Shown: piece after piece, positions 62,546-64,000 of the stretch
Layout: the number at the start of each line of letters is the position of its first letter
Position numbering within the stretch: the stretch's first letter is position 1
From: Exilispira sp964581895
GTDB taxonomy: Bacteria; Spirochaetota; JAAYUW01
NCBI GenBank assembly: GCA_964581895.1
Contig: CAZOPR010000008.1
Span: forward strand, 1 to 64,000
Reading direction: 5' to 3'
Length of the DNA: 64,000 nucleotides
Program-made: the position numbers and the translations under genes
Notes under the pieces: generated by a model
Told to the model about the DNA's origin: nothing
The model's database searches: none
The model's input: the letters and a program-made list of their open reading frames with translations, nothing else

Positions 62546-62920
62546 ATGAAAAAAATGATAGGTAGATGTCCTATATGTGGGGAGCCTCTAACTGTTACAT
62601 CTTTATTTTGCAAAGAATGCAATCTTACTATCTCAAGTGAATTTGAACTTGATGGATTTTTTAAGTTAACAAATGAGCAACTACTTTTTGTTAAAACTTT
62701 TATAAGAAATAGAGGTAATATAAAGGAAGTAGAAAAAGAATTAGGAATATCCTATCCTACCGTACGAAATAAGCTTGATGAGATAATTGAAGCACTTGGT
62801 TATAAAATAGAAGGTAAAGACGATTTTCAAAACAAGAGAAAGGAGATTTTAGCAAAGCTTGAAAAAGGCGAGATTACATCTGAACAAGCGATAGAGCTTT
62901 TAAAAGATATTGAGTATTAA
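62546..62920 (+). CDS. DUF2089-family zinc-ribbon/HTH protein
   Basis: About 124 residues from ATG 62546 (GGAGG 7 nt upstream). The N-terminal zinc ribbon has CPICGE and FCKECNL; the middle (RNRGNIKEVEKELGISYPTV) is a helix-turn-helix, followed by RNKLDEIIEALGY. The C-terminus carries a short helical SHOCT-like module, EILAKLEKGEITSEQAIELL. DUF2089 proteins are presumed transcription regulators. It heads an operon with a DUF4097 protein, and likely regulates it. Confidence 0.85.
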   Translation: MKKMIGRCPICGEPLTVTSLFCKECNLTISSEFELDGFFKLTNEQLLFVKTFIRNRGNIKEVEKELGISYPTVRNKLDEIIEALGYKIEGKDDFQNKRKEILAKLEKGEITSEQAIELLKDIEY

Positions 62921-62930
62921 GGGGATTATT

Positions 62931-63911
62931 ATGGAAATAAAAAAAATAAATGGCTCAGATATTACCTCTTTTTCATTTCAGTTATCTTCAGCCGACCTTA
63001 TTATTGAGCAGTCTAATTCAAATACAATTGAAATAGAAACAGATGCGATTTTAGATCAAGATTATGAAATAATTGAAAAGACAAATATGATAGAACTAAT
63101 AGAAAAAAGAAGAAATTTTTTAAACTTTTCTTTTTTTAATAGCTCAAAATATTTTAAGATAATAATTCCAGAAAGAATTTCTCTTTTTATTTCAATAGCT
63201 TCTGGAGATTTAAGTATCTTAAACAAAGTAAGTGAAGAAGATAATAAAAATTACTTTAAGACAAAGGCAATAGATGTAAAACTTACTTCTGGAGATTTAT
63301 CTGCTGAAAATTTATCTACTGCAATATTTATCTTTTCCTCTACTTCTTCTGACTTATCTATAAAAAATTCAAAGTTAGGGAAAACAAAAATAAAAGGTAT
63401 ATCTTCTGATTTATATCTTAATAATTGTATGATTGATGAAATTGAAGCTAAAACAATTTCGGGAGATATCACATTAAAATTATTAAGTTTCAATAAGATT
63501 GAAGCGGATTTGAAGTCTGGAGATATTAGTATAATCTGTCCAAAAACTAAAATAAATGGTTCATTTGATACTCTTTCTGGTGATATTGAGTTAAATGGAA
63601 TTGAAATAGATAAAAGCATTGCTTCTCCGTACTTATACTTAAAAACATTATCGGGAGATATTTCTGTCAATGGTAAGTACGAAGTATCCCAAACTCCAGT
63701 CCCTTCGCAGGTGAATGAACCAATAAAGTCAGCTTTTGAAGAATCTACCAAGAAAGATGAAAGAGAAAAGTTTATTCAACTTTTATTTGATGGTAAGATC
63801 TCTGAAAAAGAAGCTGCGGAGCTTTTAAAAGGTTTTGGATTTACCGAAGAAGAAATCGATTCAATATTTGAAGAGTATCTTTTTAGAAAAATTAACAAGG
63901 GTGATAAATAA
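62931..63911 (+). CDS. DUF4097-type beta-repeat protein with C-terminal SHOCT-like module
   Basis: About 326 residues from ATG 62931 (GGGGA before it). A repeated beta pattern SGDLS / SSDLS / SGDIT / SGDIE / SGDIS occurs along residues 85-250, the DUF4097 (toast-rack) fold. No signal peptide or membrane helix is visible. The end reads EKFIQLLFDGKISEKEAAELL, then a helix and a basic tail. LiaX/YvlB-like proteins of this plan act in envelope stress; function here is inferred. Confidence 0.8.
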   Translation: MEIKKINGSDITSFSFQLSSADLIIEQSNSNTIEIETDAILDQDYEIIEKTNMIELIEKRRNFLNFSFFNSSKYFKIIIPERISLFISIASGDLSILNKVSEEDNKNYFKTKAIDVKLTSGDLSAENLSTAIFIFSSTSSDLSIKNSKLGKTKIKGISSDLYLNNCMIDEIEAKTISGDITLKLLSFNKIEADLKSGDISIICPKTKINGSFDTLSGDIELNGIEIDKSIASPYLYLKTLSGDISVNGKYEVSQTPVPSQVNEPIKSAFEESTKKDEREKFIQLLFDGKISEKEAAELLKGFGFTEEEIDSIFEEYLFRKINKGDK

Positions 63912-63922
63912 AGGGAGGTATT

Positions 63923-64000
63923 ATGAGTGATTCAATTTTTTTTGAACTAGAATCTGAAAAGAAAAAAATATTAAAAATGGTTGAAGAAAAAAAGATAACT
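63923..64000 (+). CDS. Start of a third SHOCT-like-module gene (cut by window end)
   Basis: ATG 63923 follows AAGGGAGG and lies 11 nt after the previous stop. The visible 26 residues read MSDSIFFELESEKKKILKMV then EEKKIT, the first half of the same helical module (ILxxLExGxITxEEA) that ends the two previous genes. It is probably a further DUF4097-like or membrane protein of this operon. Confidence 0.6.
   Translation, partial: MSDSIFFELESEKKKILKMVEEKKIT

Noticed and set aside
63251..63751. Antisense open frame of 166 codons in the DUF4097 gene
   Set aside because: A shadow of the repeated SGD strands; no start signal.

Overview
The window is AT-rich, almost fully coding bacterial chromosome with the core of the translation and transcription machinery on the + strand. 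A spirochaete-like diderm is the best fit, by inference. Supporting points are the order rpmG-tRNA-Trp-secE-nusG-rplKAJL-rpoBC-rpsLG, an Asn at the RpoB position equivalent to E. coli Ser531 (typical of spirochaetes), a beta-barrel-like protein ending in Phe, a methyl-accepting chemotaxis protein with a large membrane domain, a bactofilin, and a PilZ protein resembling Leptospira-type architecture. No mobile elements, CRISPR arrays or phage genes are visible.

Layout. 1-1328: the 3' part of a 5S rRNA gene and a convergent CapA-type phosphoesterase. 1674-10054: an operon for a membrane-bound complex related to energy-converting hydrogenases. It has a large subunit, a small subunit fused to a ferredoxin-like domain, and four membrane subunits, with an HTH/EIIA regulator gene among them. 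The large subunit has lost the cysteines that hold Ni-Fe, so this is an Ehr-type relative and not a hydrogenase. 10089-17079: signal peptidase I, accD and accA (carboxyltransferase of acetyl-CoA carboxylase), an archaeal-type AspRS, a degenerate PurD-like protein, a small receiver domain and an outer-membrane-like protein. 17100-21401: a minus-strand group of uvrC, mcp and osmC.

21491-54058 is the ribosomal superregion: rpsT, an HU-like gene, a response regulator, a TPR protein, a bactofilin, tRNA-Thr, rpmG, tRNA-Trp, secE-nusG, rplKAJL, rpoBC, rpsLG, fusA, tuf, then the joined S10/spc/alpha clusters from rpsJ to rplQ. The zinc-binding forms of L33, L36, S14, S4 and adenylate kinase are all present. 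Regulatory structure sits at the junctions: an attenuator-like hairpin before rpoB, a three-way-junction RNA before fusA, a terminator plus a perfect hairpin before tuf, and a hairpin between tuf and rpsJ.

54059-64000 is mixed: an unknown membrane protein, a split-PilZ protein, yggS/yggT-like genes, mtnP, lspA, an RluA-family pseudouridine synthase, an SDR epimerase and a PAP2 phosphatase. It closes with an operon (DUF2089, DUF4097, and a gene cut by the window end) whose members share a short helical SHOCT-like module.

Several intergenic stretches carry degenerate A-rich repeats. The clearest is 22 units of 6 bp after lspA, in frame with lspA beyond its stop codon. Recognisable promoters are TTGACA-like with a 16-17 bp spacer.
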